Shown here: in pieces, positions 25,503-35,201 of the stretch
Layout: each line of letters opens with the position of its first letter
Position numbering within the stretch: position 1 is the stretch's first letter
DNA from: Comamonadaceae bacterium G21597-S1
Lineage (GTDB): Bacteria; Pseudomonadota; Gammaproteobacteria; Burkholderiales; Burkholderiaceae_C
Length of the DNA stretch: 64,000 nt
Assembly (NCBI GenBank): GCA_027214345.1
Contig: JAPWHR010000003.1
Location: 496,001 to 560,000 of the forward strand
Direction of reading: 5' to 3'
Translations under genes and position numbers: made by a program
Notes under the pieces: generated by a model
Told to the model about the DNA's origin: nothing
What the model saw: only the letters and a program-made list of their open reading frames with translations
Database searches by the model: none

Positions 25503-27156
25503 CGGGCGTGCTGGGCCGCGTGCCTGGCGGCCGCGGACCCTGATCCTGCTGGTCAGCGTCTGGCTGGCGCTGGCCGGCAATCTGCCGCTCTGGCGCACGA
25601 TCTGGCCTCTGCCCGAACTGGCGGGATGGCGCGGAACCGTATTCGCCGCCGGCATGGTGGTCTGGATCGCCGCCGCGCTGACGATGCTGCTCAGCCTGCT
25701 GGCCTGGAAGGGGCTTCTCAAGCCGGTGGTGGCGCTGCTGCTGGTCACGGCGGCGGCCAGCAGTTATTTCATGCTGCAATACGGCGTCGTGATCGACGCG
25801 ACGATGATGGCCAACGTGGCCAATACCGACGTGCGCGAGGCACGCGACCTGTTGTCCTGGCCCTTGCTGCTGAACATCGTGTTCATCGCCGTGCTGCCGG
25901 GCTGGTGGTTGCTGCGACGGCCACTGGCGATGCGCCGCTTCGGCGTGCAGGCTGTGCGCAACCTGGGTGGCGCGGCCCTGGCACTGCTGGTGTTGCTGGG
26001 CGTGACGCTGCTGGCATTCCAGGATCTGGCATCGTTGATGCGCAACCACAAGCAGGTACGGTACCTCGTCAACCCGCTCAACACCGTGTATGCCAGCGGC
26101 AAGCTGGCGTTCGACCACGGCTCCAAGGCCAGCCGCCCGCTGGAGGCCATCGGACTGGACGCGCGCCTGGGGCCGACCCACGCGGCCGGGCAACGCCCGC
26201 CGCTGGTCGTGCTGGTGGTGGGCGAGACGGCGCGTGCCGCGAATTTCTCGCTCGGCGGCTACGCGCGCAAGACCAATCCGGAACTCGAAAAACTCGCCGC
26301 CCAGGGGCCGGCGCTGACCTACTACAGCGCGGTGCGTTCCTGCGGCACCAACACCCAGGCTTCGTTGCCGTGCATGTTCTCGCACCTGGGCAAGGAGGCA
26401 TTCGAGTCCACGCGCCAGCCATACGAGAACCTGCTCGACGTATTGCAGCGCGCCGGGCTGGCGGTGGTGTGGATCGACAACCAGTCCGGTTGCAAGGGTT
26501 TGTGCGATCGGGTCGGGAAGGTCGACACCTTCAGACAGAAGACACCGGGCCTGTGCACCCAGGACGAATGTTTCGACGAGATCCTGCTGGCCGATCTCGA
26601 CGCGCGTATCGCAGCCCTCGATCCGGTGCGCCGCGACCGTGGCGTGGTGCTGGTGCTGCACCAGATGGGCAGCCACGGGCCGGCCTACTACAAGCGCGTG
26701 CCGCCGGCGTTCAAGACCTTCATGCCCGAATGCGCCAGCAACGTGCTGCAGGAATGCCCGCGCACGGACGTCGTGAACGCGTACGACAACACCCTGGTCT
26801 ACACCGATCATGTGCTGGCCGGCCTGGCGCGCTGGCTGGAGGGCCAGGCCGCGCACGGCGGACGGGACACGGCTCTGGTGTATGTGTCCGATCACGGCGA
26901 ATCGCTGGGCGAGAACAACCTGTACCTGCACGGGTTGCCGTATGCGCTGGCGCCCGACACCCAGACCCATGTACCCATGCTCAGCTGGGTCTCGGAGCCG
27001 ATGGCGCGGCGCCTGGTCCTGCGCCGGGAATGCCTGCGCGAGAACGCGGCGGCGCCGCTGTCGCACGACAACCTGTTCCATGCCATGCTCGGTCTGCTCG
27101 ACGTGCAGACGGCGTTGTATCGCAGGGAACTGGACTGGTTCGCGTCCTGCCGTTGA
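25474..27156 (+). CDS. eptA: Lipid A phosphoethanolamine transferase (EptA family)
   Basis: A 560-residue inner-membrane enzyme that moves phosphoethanolamine onto lipid A, lowering surface charge and polymyxin binding. Five N-terminal helices precede the periplasmic sulfatase-fold domain. Signature motifs: [18 protein letters not shown], and [14 protein letters not shown] with the expected nucleophile Thr294, plus [16 protein letters not shown] for zinc. Several cysteine pairs (e.g. CGT...CMFS) suit periplasmic disulfides. ATG at 25474 gives the typical EptA N-terminus and overlaps the kinase gene by 29 bases. Likely activated by the upstream regulator pair. Confidence 0.94.
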   Translation: MSFPKPHAPDGRAGPRAWRPRTLILLVSVWLALAGNLPLWRTIWPLPELAGWRGTVFAAGMVVWIAAALTMLLSLLAWKGLLKPVVALLLVTAAASSYFMLQYGVVIDATMMANVANTDVREARDLLSWPLLLNIVFIAVLPGWWLLRRPLAMRRFGVQAVRNLGGAALALLVLLGVTLLAFQDLASLMRNHKQVRYLVNPLNTVYASGKLAFDHGSKASRPLEAIGLDARLGPTHAAGQRPPLVVLVVGETARAANFSLGGYARKTNPELEKLAAQGPALTYYSAVRSCGTNTQASLPCMFSHLGKEAFESTRQPYENLLDVLQRAGLAVVWIDNQSGCKGLCDRVGKVDTFRQKTPGLCTQDECFDEILLADLDARIAALDPVRRDRGVVLVLHQMGSHGPAYYKRVPPAFKTFMPECASNVLQECPRTDVVNAYDNTLVYTDHVLAGLARWLEGQAAHGGRDTALVYVSDHGESLGENNLYLHGLPYALAPDTQTHVPMLSWVSEPMARRLVLRRECLRENAAAPLSHDNLFHAMLGLLDVQTALYRRELDWFASCR

Positions 27157-27223
27157 GCCGCGGATGGCCGTCGTCGAACGGAACCTACAATTTGTCCATC
27201 TCGACTGTTGGGAAGAGCGATCC

Positions 27224-28432
27224 ATGGAATTCATCCGTTTCTCCGATCTGTGTGCCAAGGGCGAAGTCGCCGGCAAGCGGGTCTTCATCCGGGCCGACCT
27301 CAACGTGCCGATGGACGACAGCGGCAAGATCACCGAAGACACGCGTATCCGCGCCTCGGTGGCCTGCATCACGATGGCGCTCGAGGCCGGTGCGGCGGTG
27401 ATGGTCACTTCGCACCTGGGCCGCCCCAGCGAGGGCTGTTTTTCGCCGTCCGATTCGCTGGCGCCGGTGGCGCAGCGCCTCGGTGAACTGCTCAAACGTG
27501 AAGTACCACTGGTGTCCGACTGGGTCGACGGCTTCAAGCTCGACGGGCGCGCGCTCGAGCCGGGCCAACTGGTGATGCTCGAGAACTGCCGCATCAACGT
27601 CGGCGAGAAGAAGAACAACGAGTCGCTGGCGCGCAAGATGGCCGAGCTGTGCGACATCTTCGTGCACGATGCCTTCGGCACTGCGCACCGCGCCGAGGCC
27701 AGCACCTATGGCATCGCGCAGTTCGCGCCGGTGGCCTGTGCCGGCCCGCTGCTGGCGGCCGAGATCGACGCCATCGGCAAGGCGCTGAAGAATCCGAAAC
27801 GCCCGCTGGTGGCCATCGTCGCCGGCTCCAAGGTGTCGACCAAGCTGACCATCCTCAAGGCCCTGGCCGACAACGTCGACCAGCTCATCGTCGGCGGCGG
27901 CATTGCCAACACCTTCATGCTCGCGGCCGGCCTGCAGATCGGCAAGAGCCTGGCCGAGCCGGACCTGCTGGACGAGGCCAAGGCCGTCATCCTGTCGATG
28001 ACCGCGCGGGGTGCGGCCGTACCGATCCCGACCGACGTGGTCACGGCCAAGGAGTTCAAGTCCGATGCCAAGGCCACGGTCAAGGCCGCGGCCGACGTGC
28101 AGGGCGACGACATGATCCTGGACATCGGCCCGCAGACCGCCCAGCAACTGGCCGAGCAACTGGAGTCGGCCGGCACCATCGTGTGGAACGGCCCGGTCGG
28201 GGTGTTCGAGTTTCCCGCCTTCGAGGCCGGCACCAAACGTATCGCCAAGGCGATCGCCGAGAGCGACGCCTATTCGCTGGCCGGTGGCGGCGACACGCTG
28301 GCGGCGATCGCCAAATACGGCATCGAGAAGAAGATCGACTACATCTCCACCGGCGGTGGTGCCTTTCTCGAAGTGCTCGAAGGCAAGACCTTGCCGGCGT
28401 TCGAGATCCTGGCGCGCCGCGCCAAGGCCTGA
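27224..28432 (+). CDS. pgk: Phosphoglycerate kinase
   Basis: A 402-residue cytosolic glycolytic kinase interconverting 1,3-bisphosphoglycerate and 3-phosphoglycerate with ATP formation. It has the N-terminal [16 protein letters not shown] signature, [10 protein letters not shown], the hinge region and the C-terminal nucleotide site with [14 protein letters not shown]. The ATG at 27224 has GGGAAGAG upstream; a longer frame overlaps eptA and is not family-like. Pyruvate kinase follows 102 bases downstream and fba is nearby. Confidence 0.98.
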   Translation: MEFIRFSDLCAKGEVAGKRVFIRADLNVPMDDSGKITEDTRIRASVACITMALEAGAAVMVTSHLGRPSEGCFSPSDSLAPVAQRLGELLKREVPLVSDWVDGFKLDGRALEPGQLVMLENCRINVGEKKNNESLARKMAELCDIFVHDAFGTAHRAEASTYGIAQFAPVACAGPLLAAEIDAIGKALKNPKRPLVAIVAGSKVSTKLTILKALADNVDQLIVGGGIANTFMLAAGLQIGKSLAEPDLLDEAKAVILSMTARGAAVPIPTDVVTAKEFKSDAKATVKAAADVQGDDMILDIGPQTAQQLAEQLESAGTIVWNGPVGVFEFPAFEAGTKRIAKAIAESDAYSLAGGGDTLAAIAKYGIEKKIDYISTGGGAFLEVLEGKTLPAFEILARRAKA

Positions 28433-28434
28433 AC

Positions 28435-28459
28435 GCGCCCGGCGTGCGCGCCCGGGCGC
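28435..28459 (+). terminator. GC-rich hairpin immediately after pgk
   Basis: GCGCCCGG (28435-28442) pairs perfectly with CCGGGCGC (28452-28459) across a nine-base loop, starting two bases after the pgk stop. No U-tract follows, so termination may be weak or Rho-assisted; it could also simply protect the pgk mRNA end. Confidence 0.35.
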
Positions 28460-28534
28460 CGCGCACGACCGACCGGTAACCGGGTGGTAACCGTTTCGAT
28501 GGGAGAATCGCGCGAAACTTACGGAGACCGCACC

Positions 28535-29971
28535 ATGGCCATTCGCCGCGCCACCAAGATCGTCGCCACCCTCGGGCCGGCTTCCAGTGACCCCGACATG
28601 CTCGAGCAGATGATCCGCGCCGGGGTCAACGTGGTGCGGCTCAATTTCAGCCACGGTACGGCGCAGGACCATGTCAACCGGGCGCAACTGGTGCGCGAGG
28701 CCGCGACCCGGGCCGGACGCGAGGTGGCCATCATGGCCGACCTGCAAGGCCCCAAGATCCGCGTCGGCAAGTTCGCCGAGGGCAAGGTCGTGCTCAAGGC
28801 CGGCGCCGGTTTCGTGCTGGACGCTTCGCGCACCGAACCCGGTGACGTGGATGCGGTCGGCCTGGACTACAAGTCCCTGCCGCGCGAAGTCCGGGCCGGC
28901 GACACCTTGTTGCTCAACGACGGCCTGATCGTGCTCACCGTCGACGCGATCCGGGGTGACGCGGTGCACACCACGGTCAAGATCGGCGGGGAGCTGTCCA
29001 ACAACAAGGGCATCAACAAGCTCGGCGGCGGCCTGACCGCGCCGGCGCTCACGGCCAAGGACATGGACGACATTCGCACCGCGATGGGCTTGAAGGCCGA
29101 CTACGTGGCGGTGAGTTTCCCCAAGAACGCGACCGATATGGAGATGGCGCGCCAGCTGTGCAGCGTAGCCGCGGCCGACATGAATCACCGGCCGGGGCTG
29201 ATCGCCAAGATCGAGCGCGCCGAGGCGATTCCGAAGCTGCTGGAAATCCTGCTGGCCAGCGACGGCATCATGGTCGCGCGCGGCGACCTGGCGGTCGAGG
29301 TCGGCAATGCGGCGGTGCCGGCGCTGCAGAAACGCATGATCAAGCTGGCGCGCGAACACGACAAGGTGGTCATCACCGCGACCCAGATGATGGAGTCGAT
29401 GATCACCAACCCGGTGCCCACCCGCGCCGAGGTCAGCGACGTGGCCAATGCCGTACTCGACGGAACGGATGCGGTGATGTTGTCGGCCGAGACGGCCGCC
29501 GGCAAGTATCCGCTGGAGACGGTGGTCGAGATGGCCAAGATCTGCCATGCGGCCGAGTCGCACGAGATCGTCAATTTCGAGGCCGATTTCATGGGCAAGA
29601 CCTTCGGTCGCATCGACCAGTCGATCGCGATGGGCGCCCTGTTCACGGCCTACCACATGGGCGCCAAGGCCATCGTCGCCTTGACCGACAGTGGTTCGAC
29701 CGCGTTGTGGATGAGCCGCCACCTGATCCAGATTCCGATCTACGCGCTGACCCCGCGCGTGGCCACGCAGCGCAAGATGGCCTTGTACCGCAACGTGCGT
29801 CCACTGCTGATGGACAACAACCTCGAGCGCGACACCGCGCTGGTCGAGGCCGAGACCCACCTCAAGACGCGCAATATCGTGCAAAGCGGCGATGTCTACG
29901 CCATCACCTGCGGCGAGCCGATGGGCGCGCCCGGCGGCACCAACATGCTCAAGATCTGTCGCGTGGCCTGA
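28535..29971 (+). CDS. pyk: Pyruvate kinase
   Basis: A 478-residue enzyme making pyruvate and ATP from phosphoenolpyruvate. It starts MAIRRATKIVATLGPASSD, has the substrate region VVRLNFSHG and the active-site signature GLIAKIERAEAIPKL followed by GIMVARGDLAVEVG and ATQMMESM. The ATG at 28535 has ACGGAGA eight bases upstream; the upstream extension is non-conserved. Monocistronic or weakly linked to pgk. Confidence 0.98.
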   Translation: MAIRRATKIVATLGPASSDPDMLEQMIRAGVNVVRLNFSHGTAQDHVNRAQLVREAATRAGREVAIMADLQGPKIRVGKFAEGKVVLKAGAGFVLDASRTEPGDVDAVGLDYKSLPREVRAGDTLLLNDGLIVLTVDAIRGDAVHTTVKIGGELSNNKGINKLGGGLTAPALTAKDMDDIRTAMGLKADYVAVSFPKNATDMEMARQLCSVAAADMNHRPGLIAKIERAEAIPKLLEILLASDGIMVARGDLAVEVGNAAVPALQKRMIKLAREHDKVVITATQMMESMITNPVPTRAEVSDVANAVLDGTDAVMLSAETAAGKYPLETVVEMAKICHAAESHEIVNFEADFMGKTFGRIDQSIAMGALFTAYHMGAKAIVALTDSGSTALWMSRHLIQIPIYALTPRVATQRKMALYRNVRPLLMDNNLERDTALVEAETHLKTRNIVQSGDVYAITCGEPMGAPGGTNMLKICRVA

Positions 29972-29995
29972 GCGGCAACACGCCAGGGTTGGCAC

Positions 29996-30553
29996 TCAGG
30001 GATGCGGGGCGGCCGGTGTCGGCTGCAGCGACTGCTGTGCGCGTGGCATGACGAGCCGGACCACGGCCCATCCGCAGGCGGTACCCAGTACCGCACCAGC
30101 GGCGACATCGAACGGGAAATGCAGGCCCAGGCTGATCCGGCTCCATGCGATCAGCGTGGCCATGGCCAGTGCGGCCCAGGCCCCGATGCGGCGCGGCGTC
30201 TGCATCGCCACCGCGACGGCGAACGCAAACGCCACGCTGGCATGGCTGCTGGGGAATCCGGCCGAGCCGGCATGCGGCAGCCAGGCCGTTCCCAGGCCGA
30301 GCATGAAGGGCCGCGGCATCGGCAGCAGGGCCTTGATGCCGCGGGCGCACAGCCATGCCAGCACCATGGCCAGCAATACGCGGACCACGGCGATCCGCAC
30401 CCGGGACCCGGCCGCCAGCAGTGCGCCAACACACGCGGCCACCAGCCACTGCGGCAGTGTTTCGGAGGCGAAGCGGGCCAGCGTCAGCACCCATGCCGCG
30501 GAGCTCGCCGAGGCATTGATCCAGAGGAACACGGCGGAGTCGAGTTCGAACAT
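29996..30553 (-). CDS. PAP2-family membrane phosphatase (second of pair)
   Basis: A 185-residue protein with about five helices. It carries the three PAP2 motifs: KALLPMPRP, PSSHAS and SRISLGLHFPFD, placing the active site at the periplasmic face. Such enzymes dephosphorylate lipid phosphates (undecaprenyl pyrophosphate, phosphatidylglycerol phosphate or lipid A). Start MFELDSAVFLW lies 13 bases after the upstream PAP2 gene, so the two are an operon. Substrate cannot be decided. Confidence 0.9.
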   Translation of the reverse strand: MFELDSAVFLWINASASSAAWVLTLARFASETLPQWLVAACVGALLAAGSRVRIAVVRVLLAMVLAWLCARGIKALLPMPRPFMLGLGTAWLPHAGSAGFPSSHASVAFAFAVAVAMQTPRRIGAWAALAMATLIAWSRISLGLHFPFDVAAGAVLGTACGWAVVRLVMPRAQQSLQPTPAAPHP

Positions 30554-30566
30554 GGTGCCTGCCGGG

Positions 30567-31304
30567 TCAGTCGTGGTTCGCGCGGAGCAGGGCATGGCGC
30601 AACGGGCGTCGCAGCGACATGGCATGGTGGGCCAGGGATGCGACGGCCCAGCTGATCCAGCCAGTCCACAGGGTATGGCTGAGGTAATGCGCTCCGCGCA
30701 CCTGCTGCGCCAGGCCGAGGGTCATGGCGGCGATCAGTGTCGTGGCCAGCCAGAGGCGCGCGTGGCGGGGGACGGCCCGGCGGAGCCAGAAATAACCCGG
30801 CAGGAAGCAGAACGCCGCGGAGGCATGGCCGGCCGGGAAACAATGGCCGGCACCGCCGTCCCGCACGCCCCAGCTCCAGTGCGAAACGTATGACGCCTGG
30901 CCGCCGAATTCGGCGAGATCCCAGGGGCAGCTGGTGGTGTCGATGGTCTTGAAGCCGGAGATCACCAGCAGGATCAGCATGGCGGTGACGAACATGCCCG
31001 CCCGTTCGCGACGGCTGAGCCGGCGTAACACGCCGAAGGGCCACCAGATGGCGAGCAGCAGCACCAGTTGCAGGGCCCAGGCGACACGGCGCGCGCCTTC
31101 GTGCAGTACCGTGGACCAGAACCAGTGGTCGCGCAAGGCGAATCCGGTGGGGGAGCCGAACCAGTGCGCCATCACCAGGTCCAGGCCGGACAGATCCCAG
31201 ACCGCGATCAATGCGAACAAGGCGGCGGTCGTGACCAGCGTCTGACGCCAGGGGCGTTCGTGGCGGGCGGTGGCGGGAAGCTCGGGAACGTGTACAGGCA
31301 ACAT
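30567..31304 (-). CDS. PAP2-family membrane phosphatase (first of pair)
   Basis: A 245-residue membrane protein with six helices and the PAP2 motifs GFKTIDTTSCPWDL, CFPAGHASAA and QQVRGAHYLSHTLWTGWISW. The TTSCPWDL variant is frequent in phosphatases found with eptA or two-component genes, suggesting lipid A or undecaprenyl-phosphate remodelling (inference). A PmrA-box-like palindrome lies 23 bases upstream of the start. The second PAP2 gene follows. No clear ribosome-binding site is seen, so the mRNA may be leaderless or the start slightly different. Confidence 0.88.
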   Translation of the reverse strand: MLPVHVPELPATARHERPWRQTLVTTAALFALIAVWDLSGLDLVMAHWFGSPTGFALRDHWFWSTVLHEGARRVAWALQLVLLLAIWWPFGVLRRLSRRERAGMFVTAMLILLVISGFKTIDTTSCPWDLAEFGGQASYVSHWSWGVRDGGAGHCFPAGHASAAFCFLPGYFWLRRAVPRHARLWLATTLIAAMTLGLAQQVRGAHYLSHTLWTGWISWAVASLAHHAMSLRRPLRHALLRANHD

Positions 31305-31325
31305 GCGCGCAGTGTCCGGGTCGAG

Positions 31326-31345
31326 CCTTAACAGCCGATTAAGGC
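31326..31345. promoter_or_regulatory. Palindrome with PmrA-box-like half-sites between the PAP2 operon and fba
   Basis: GCCTTAA and TTAAGGC form perfect 7-bp arms around a six-base spacer. Read on the minus strand it gives CTTAAT-CGGCT-GTTAAG, matching 11 of 12 positions of the PmrA box and pointing at the PAP2 genes. Read on the plus strand it is a poorer PmrA match, but it is centred about 45 bp upstream of the expected fba start site (-10 TAAAAT at 31368-31373). It could serve either side. Confidence 0.5.
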
Positions 31346-31457
31346 CGAGGCTTTCGGGTGCCCGCGCTAAAATTTACCGGGTTACGGGTCGGTTACGGGT
31401 TTGCGCCCGGTCGTTCCGCCCGCCTTCAGGCTTCGTCAACTCAGGGGGATTCCTACC

Positions 31458-32522
31458 ATGGCACTCGTTTCGATGCGTGAGTTGCTGGACCATGCCGCCG
31501 CCAATGGCTACGGCATTCCGGCTTTCAATGTGAACAACCTGGAGCAGGTGCAGGCCGTCATGGCTGCCGCGGAAGAAGTCGGTGCGCCGGTCATCCTGCA
31601 GGCCAGTGCCGGCGCGCGCAAGTACGCCGGCGAGGCCTTCATCAAGCACCTGATCGCCGCAGCGGTCGAGGCCTATCCGAAGATCCCGCTGGTCATGCAC
31701 CAGGACCATGGCCAGAGTCCGGACGTGTGCAAGGGCGCGATCGACCTGGGTTTCAGCTCGGTCATGATGGACGGCTCGCTCGAGGCCGATGGCAAGACCA
31801 TCGCCAGCTACGACTACAACGTCGAGGTCACGCGCAAGGTCGTCGACATGGCCCATGCCACCGGCGTCACCGTCGAAGGCGAACTGGGCTGCCTGGGTTC
31901 GCTCGAGACCATGCGCGGCGACAAGGAGGACGGCCACGGCACCGACTCCACGATGACACGCGACCAGCTGCTGACCGACCCGGAACAGGCCGCCGACTTC
32001 GTGCGCCGCACCCAGCTCGACGCGCTGGCGATCGCCATCGGTACCAGCCATGGCGCCTACAAGTTCACCCGCAAACCCACCGGTGACATTTTGGCCATCG
32101 AACGCATCCAGGAGATCCACCGCCGCCTGCCCAACACCCACCTGGTGATGCACGGCTCGTCGTCGGTGCCGCAGGACCTGCTGGAGATCATCCGCCAGTA
32201 CGGCGGCAACATGAAGGAAACCTACGGCGTGCCGGTCGAGGAGATCCAGAAGGCGATCCAGTTCGGCGTGCGCAAGGTCAACATCGACACCGATGTGCGC
32301 CTGGCGATGACCGGCGCGGTGCGCAAGTACATGGCCGAGAACCCGGAGAAGTTCGACCCGCGCGACTGGCTCAAGCCAGCGCGCGAGGCGGCCAAGCAGG
32401 TCTGCAAGCAGCGTTACCTGCAGTTCGGCTGCGAAGGCCAGGGCAGCAAGATCAAGGGCAACAACCTGACATTCGTGGCTGGGCAATACGCGCGCGGCGA
32501 ACTGGCACAGGTCGTCCAGTAA
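31458..32522 (+). CDS. fba: Fructose-bisphosphate aldolase, class II
   Basis: A 354-residue zinc-dependent aldolase cleaving fructose-1,6-bisphosphate. It has MHQDHGQS with a zinc-ligand histidine, [11 protein letters not shown], the loop with GTSHGAYKF and the [11 protein letters not shown] phosphate-binding region. Size and order match the Calvin-cycle-type class II aldolases common in beta-proteobacteria. ATG 31458 is preceded by AGGGGG. A -10-like TAAAAT (31368-31373) without a good -35 lies about 85 bp upstream, just downstream of a palindrome. Confidence 0.97.
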   Translation: MALVSMRELLDHAAANGYGIPAFNVNNLEQVQAVMAAAEEVGAPVILQASAGARKYAGEAFIKHLIAAAVEAYPKIPLVMHQDHGQSPDVCKGAIDLGFSSVMMDGSLEADGKTIASYDYNVEVTRKVVDMAHATGVTVEGELGCLGSLETMRGDKEDGHGTDSTMTRDQLLTDPEQAADFVRRTQLDALAIAIGTSHGAYKFTRKPTGDILAIERIQEIHRRLPNTHLVMHGSSSVPQDLLEIIRQYGGNMKETYGVPVEEIQKAIQFGVRKVNIDTDVRLAMTGAVRKYMAENPEKFDPRDWLKPAREAAKQVCKQRYLQFGCEGQGSKIKGNNLTFVAGQYARGELAQVVQ

Positions 32523-32593
32523 GGCTGGGGCGGCCCCCGGTTCGGCACGCCGAACGGCAGGGGCGCCGGCGGCCCGTCATGGCCCGCGGCCCG

Positions 32594-32621
32594 TTGGCGG
32601 CGCGGGTGCGGGCCCTAGAAT
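32594..32621 (+). promoter_or_regulatory. Sigma-70-type promoter of purC, likely leaderless
   Basis: TTGGCG (32594-32599), a 16-base spacer and TAGAAT (32616-32621, 5 of 6 consensus bases). The expected start site, about seven bases on, is the A of the purC ATG at 32628, so the mRNA may lack a leader. No Shine-Dalgarno sequence is seen ahead of that ATG. Confidence 0.5.
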
Positions 32622-32627
32622 CGGCAC

Positions 32628-33536
32628 ATGTCCGACGCCGCATCCGCCCTGCACACCTCCGCCATCCAGTCCCTGCCGTTGCTCGCGCGCGGCAAGGTGC
32701 GCGACAACTACGCGGTCGGCGACGACCGCATCCTGATGGTCGCCAGCGATCGCCTGAGCGCGTTCGACGTCATCCTCGACCAGCCGATTCCCGGCAAGGG
32801 CGCACTGCTGACGCAGATGGCGCTGTTCTGGTTCGACAAGCTTGGCGCGATCTGCCCGAACCACCTGACCGGCGACGCACCGGAGTCGGTGGTCACCGCG
32901 GCCGAGCGGGCCCAGGTGCAGGGTCGCGCAATGCTGGTGCAACGCCTGCGTCCGCTGCCGGTCGAGGCCGTGGTGCGGGGTTATCTGGCGGGCAGTGGCT
33001 GGAAGGAATACCAGCACAACCAGCAGGTCTGCGGCGTCGCCCTGCCGGCCGGCCTGCGCAATGCGTCGAAGCTGCCGGCGCCGATCTACACCCCGGCCGC
33101 CAAGGCGGCGGTGGGCGATCACGACGAAAACATCACCTACGAGCGCACGGTCCTGATGATCGGGCCGGAACTGGCCGCGCAGATGCGCGACACCAGCATC
33201 GCGCTCTACCAGGCCGGCGCGCAGATCGCGCTGGCCAAGGGCATCATCATTGCCGATACCAAGTTCGAGTTCGGCCTCGACGCGCAAGGCCGCATGGTGC
33301 TGATGGACGAGGTGATGACGCCCGATTCGTCGCGGTTCTGGCCGCTCGAGGCCTATGCCGAAGGCAGCAATCCGCCGAGTTACGACAAGCAGTTCGTGCG
33401 CGACTGGCTCGAGCAGGTGCGGATCGACGGCCAGCCCTGGAACAAGCGTCCACCGGCCCCGCAGGTGCCGGCCGACGTGATCGCGGCCACGGCCGCGAAA
33501 TACCGCGAGGCGCTGGAGCGGCTGACCCGGCCCTGA
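32628..33536 (+). CDS. purC: SAICAR synthase (phosphoribosylaminoimidazole-succinocarboxamide synthase)
   Basis: A 302-residue ATP-dependent ligase of purine synthesis joining CAIR with aspartate. Motifs: [42 protein letters not shown], and [12 protein letters not shown] with [15 protein letters not shown]. This is the longer PurC form, with an extra N-terminal region compared with the ~240-residue E. coli enzyme. It stands just ahead of purE-purK, which make its substrate; the thioredoxin gene on the opposite strand is between them. Confidence 0.97.
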   Translation: MSDAASALHTSAIQSLPLLARGKVRDNYAVGDDRILMVASDRLSAFDVILDQPIPGKGALLTQMALFWFDKLGAICPNHLTGDAPESVVTAAERAQVQGRAMLVQRLRPLPVEAVVRGYLAGSGWKEYQHNQQVCGVALPAGLRNASKLPAPIYTPAAKAAVGDHDENITYERTVLMIGPELAAQMRDTSIALYQAGAQIALAKGIIIADTKFEFGLDAQGRMVLMDEVMTPDSSRFWPLEAYAEGSNPPSYDKQFVRDWLEQVRIDGQPWNKRPPAPQVPADVIAATAAKYREALERLTRP

Positions 33537-33604
33537 GCGCGTAGTCGTTTCGTGGGGGGCGGCTACGCGGCGCTGGCATGGGCGCGCGACGGGCCTCGCG
33601 CATC

Positions 33605-33622
33605 GGCGTGTCGTCACACGCC
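33605..33622. terminator. Hairpin between convergent purC and thioredoxin-TPR gene
   Basis: GGCGTGT-CGTC-ACACGCC is a perfect 7-bp stem with a four-base loop, midway between the two gene ends. No U-run follows on either strand, so it is at most a weak bidirectional terminator. Confidence 0.3.
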
Positions 33623-33645
33623 ATGCACGCCATACGACAGCGTCC

Positions 33646-34554
33646 TCAGCTCAGCACGACACTGCTCAGGCGCCGGCGGTAGGTCGCCACGACCGGATCG
33701 ACCGGCGGCACCTGTCCGTCGGCCACCTTGACCGGTGGCGGCTCGATGATGTCCAGGATGGCCACGAAGGTCTTGCGTGCGAGTTCCTCGTTCCAGGACT
33801 TGTCGCGCATCAGGATTTCGAGCAGCTCGTCCATTGCCGCCGTCCACTGCTGTGCGGACATCAGCAGCCGTGCCTTGCCGAAGCGGGCGTCGAAGTCGCG
33901 TTTGTTGGCCGCGATCTTCGCGTCAAAACCGGCCAGGGATGCATCAGGCGCGCCTTGCTCGGCGGCAAAGTCGAGGGCGTCGATCCAGCGCTGCAGCGAG
34001 TCGATGCGCCGTGCCAGCGCCATGCGCGGCAGTGCCGGCTCCAGTGCCTTGCGGGCCTCGTCCAGCTCGCCGTCCAGCAGCAGCAGCTTGACATAGGCGA
34101 AACGCGCATCGTCATCCTCGGGTTTCTGCAACACCGCCTGGTGCAGGGTCTCCCGCTGCGCTTGCGGGTCGTTGTCGGCCGGTGCGTCGGATACCGACTC
34201 GCCGGTGACTTCGGCCTCGAACACGTCAGCCGGCGGCAGGTGCTTGTCCAGGAAGCTCTTGAGCTGGCCTTCGGGCACGGCACCCATGAAGCCGTCCACC
34301 GGCTTGCCGCCGGACATCAGCACGCAGGTCGGTATGCTGCGGATGCCGAAGGCTTGGCTGAGTTCCTGTTCCTGGTCGGAGTCGATCTTGACCAGCTTGA
34401 AGCGGCCCTTGTAGTCGTTCTCGAGTTTTTCCAGCAGCGGGCCGATCACCTTGCAGGGGCCGCACCAGGGGGCCCAGAAGTCGACCAGCACCGGTGTGTC
34501 CATGGAGGCTTCGATGACTTCGGCTTCGAAATTGGCGGCGGTAACGTTGATCAT
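33646..34554 (-). CDS. cnoX: Thioredoxin-domain/TPR co-chaperone (CnoX/YbbN-like)
   Basis: A 302-residue protein: a thioredoxin domain (about 1-110) with the intact active site WAPWCGPCK (Cys31, Cys34), followed by a TPR-like helical region with repeated alanine-rich helices (e.g. LDEARKALEPALPRM). The E. coli relative CnoX/YbbN has lost its redox motif, whereas this one keeps CGPC, as in many other bacteria, and should be redox active. The family guards substrates for GroEL and DnaK under bleach or oxidative stress. Start MINVTAANFE at 34554; divergent from purE. Confidence 0.9.
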   Translation of the reverse strand: MINVTAANFEAEVIEASMDTPVLVDFWAPWCGPCKVIGPLLEKLENDYKGRFKLVKIDSDQEQELSQAFGIRSIPTCVLMSGGKPVDGFMGAVPEGQLKSFLDKHLPPADVFEAEVTGESVSDAPADNDPQAQRETLHQAVLQKPEDDDARFAYVKLLLLDGELDEARKALEPALPRMALARRIDSLQRWIDALDFAAEQGAPDASLAGFDAKIAANKRDFDARFGKARLLMSAQQWTAAMDELLEILMRDKSWNEELARKTFVAILDIIEPPPVKVADGQVPPVDPVVATYRRRLSSVVLS

Positions 34555-34676
34555 TGTGGTTTCACCAGGGATAGGGTGGGACAAACAGGGGGACTGACTA
34601 AAATCGGGCTGCAGGCCGCAGGCCCCGCGCCCGCATCACCGCACCAAGGGCCATTCACCCCTGCCCGCCAATCACC

Positions 34677-35201
34677 ATGAACATTCAAATCGGCGTCGTC
34701 ATGGGTTCCAGTTCCGACTGGGACACCATGCAACACGCAGTCCAGATTCTCCAACAGTTTGACATAGGCCACGAAGCGCGGGTGGTATCGGCGCACCGGA
34801 TGCCCGATGACATGTTCCGTTATGCCGAATCGGCGCGTGGCCGAGGCCTGAAGGCCATCATTGCCGGTGCCGGCGGGGCTGCCCATCTGCCGGGCATGCT
34901 GGCTGCCAAGACCTGCGTACCGGTGCTCGGCGTGCCGGTGGCCAGCAAACACCTGTCGGGTGTCGACTCGCTGCACAGCATCGTGCAGATGCCCAAGGGT
35001 ATTCCGGTGGCCACGTTCGCGATCGGTGCCGCCGGCGCAGCCAATGCGGCCCTGTTCGCGGTGGCGTTGCTGGCGGGCGAGGACCCGGAACTCCATGCGC
35101 GGCTGCAGGCCTTCCGCGCTGAGCAGACGGAGGCGGCGCGTGCCATGGTCGTGCCTCCGACGACGGCGGCGCTGATGCCGGAACCGGGCCGGACGCCATG
35201 A
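34677..35201 (+). CDS. purE: N5-carboxyaminoimidazole ribonucleotide mutase
   Basis: A 174-residue class I PurE converting N5-CAIR to CAIR. It has the GSSSDWDTM loop near the N-terminus, [12 protein letters not shown] and [18 protein letters not shown], which form the carboxylate-moving active site. Its stop overlaps the start of purK (ATGA), matching the usual PurE-PurK pair. A -10-like TAAAAT (34599-34604) lies upstream. Confidence 0.97.
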   Translation: MNIQIGVVMGSSSDWDTMQHAVQILQQFDIGHEARVVSAHRMPDDMFRYAESARGRGLKAIIAGAGGAAHLPGMLAAKTCVPVLGVPVASKHLSGVDSLHSIVQMPKGIPVATFAIGAAGAANAALFAVALLAGEDPELHARLQAFRAEQTEAARAMVVPPTTAALMPEPGRTP

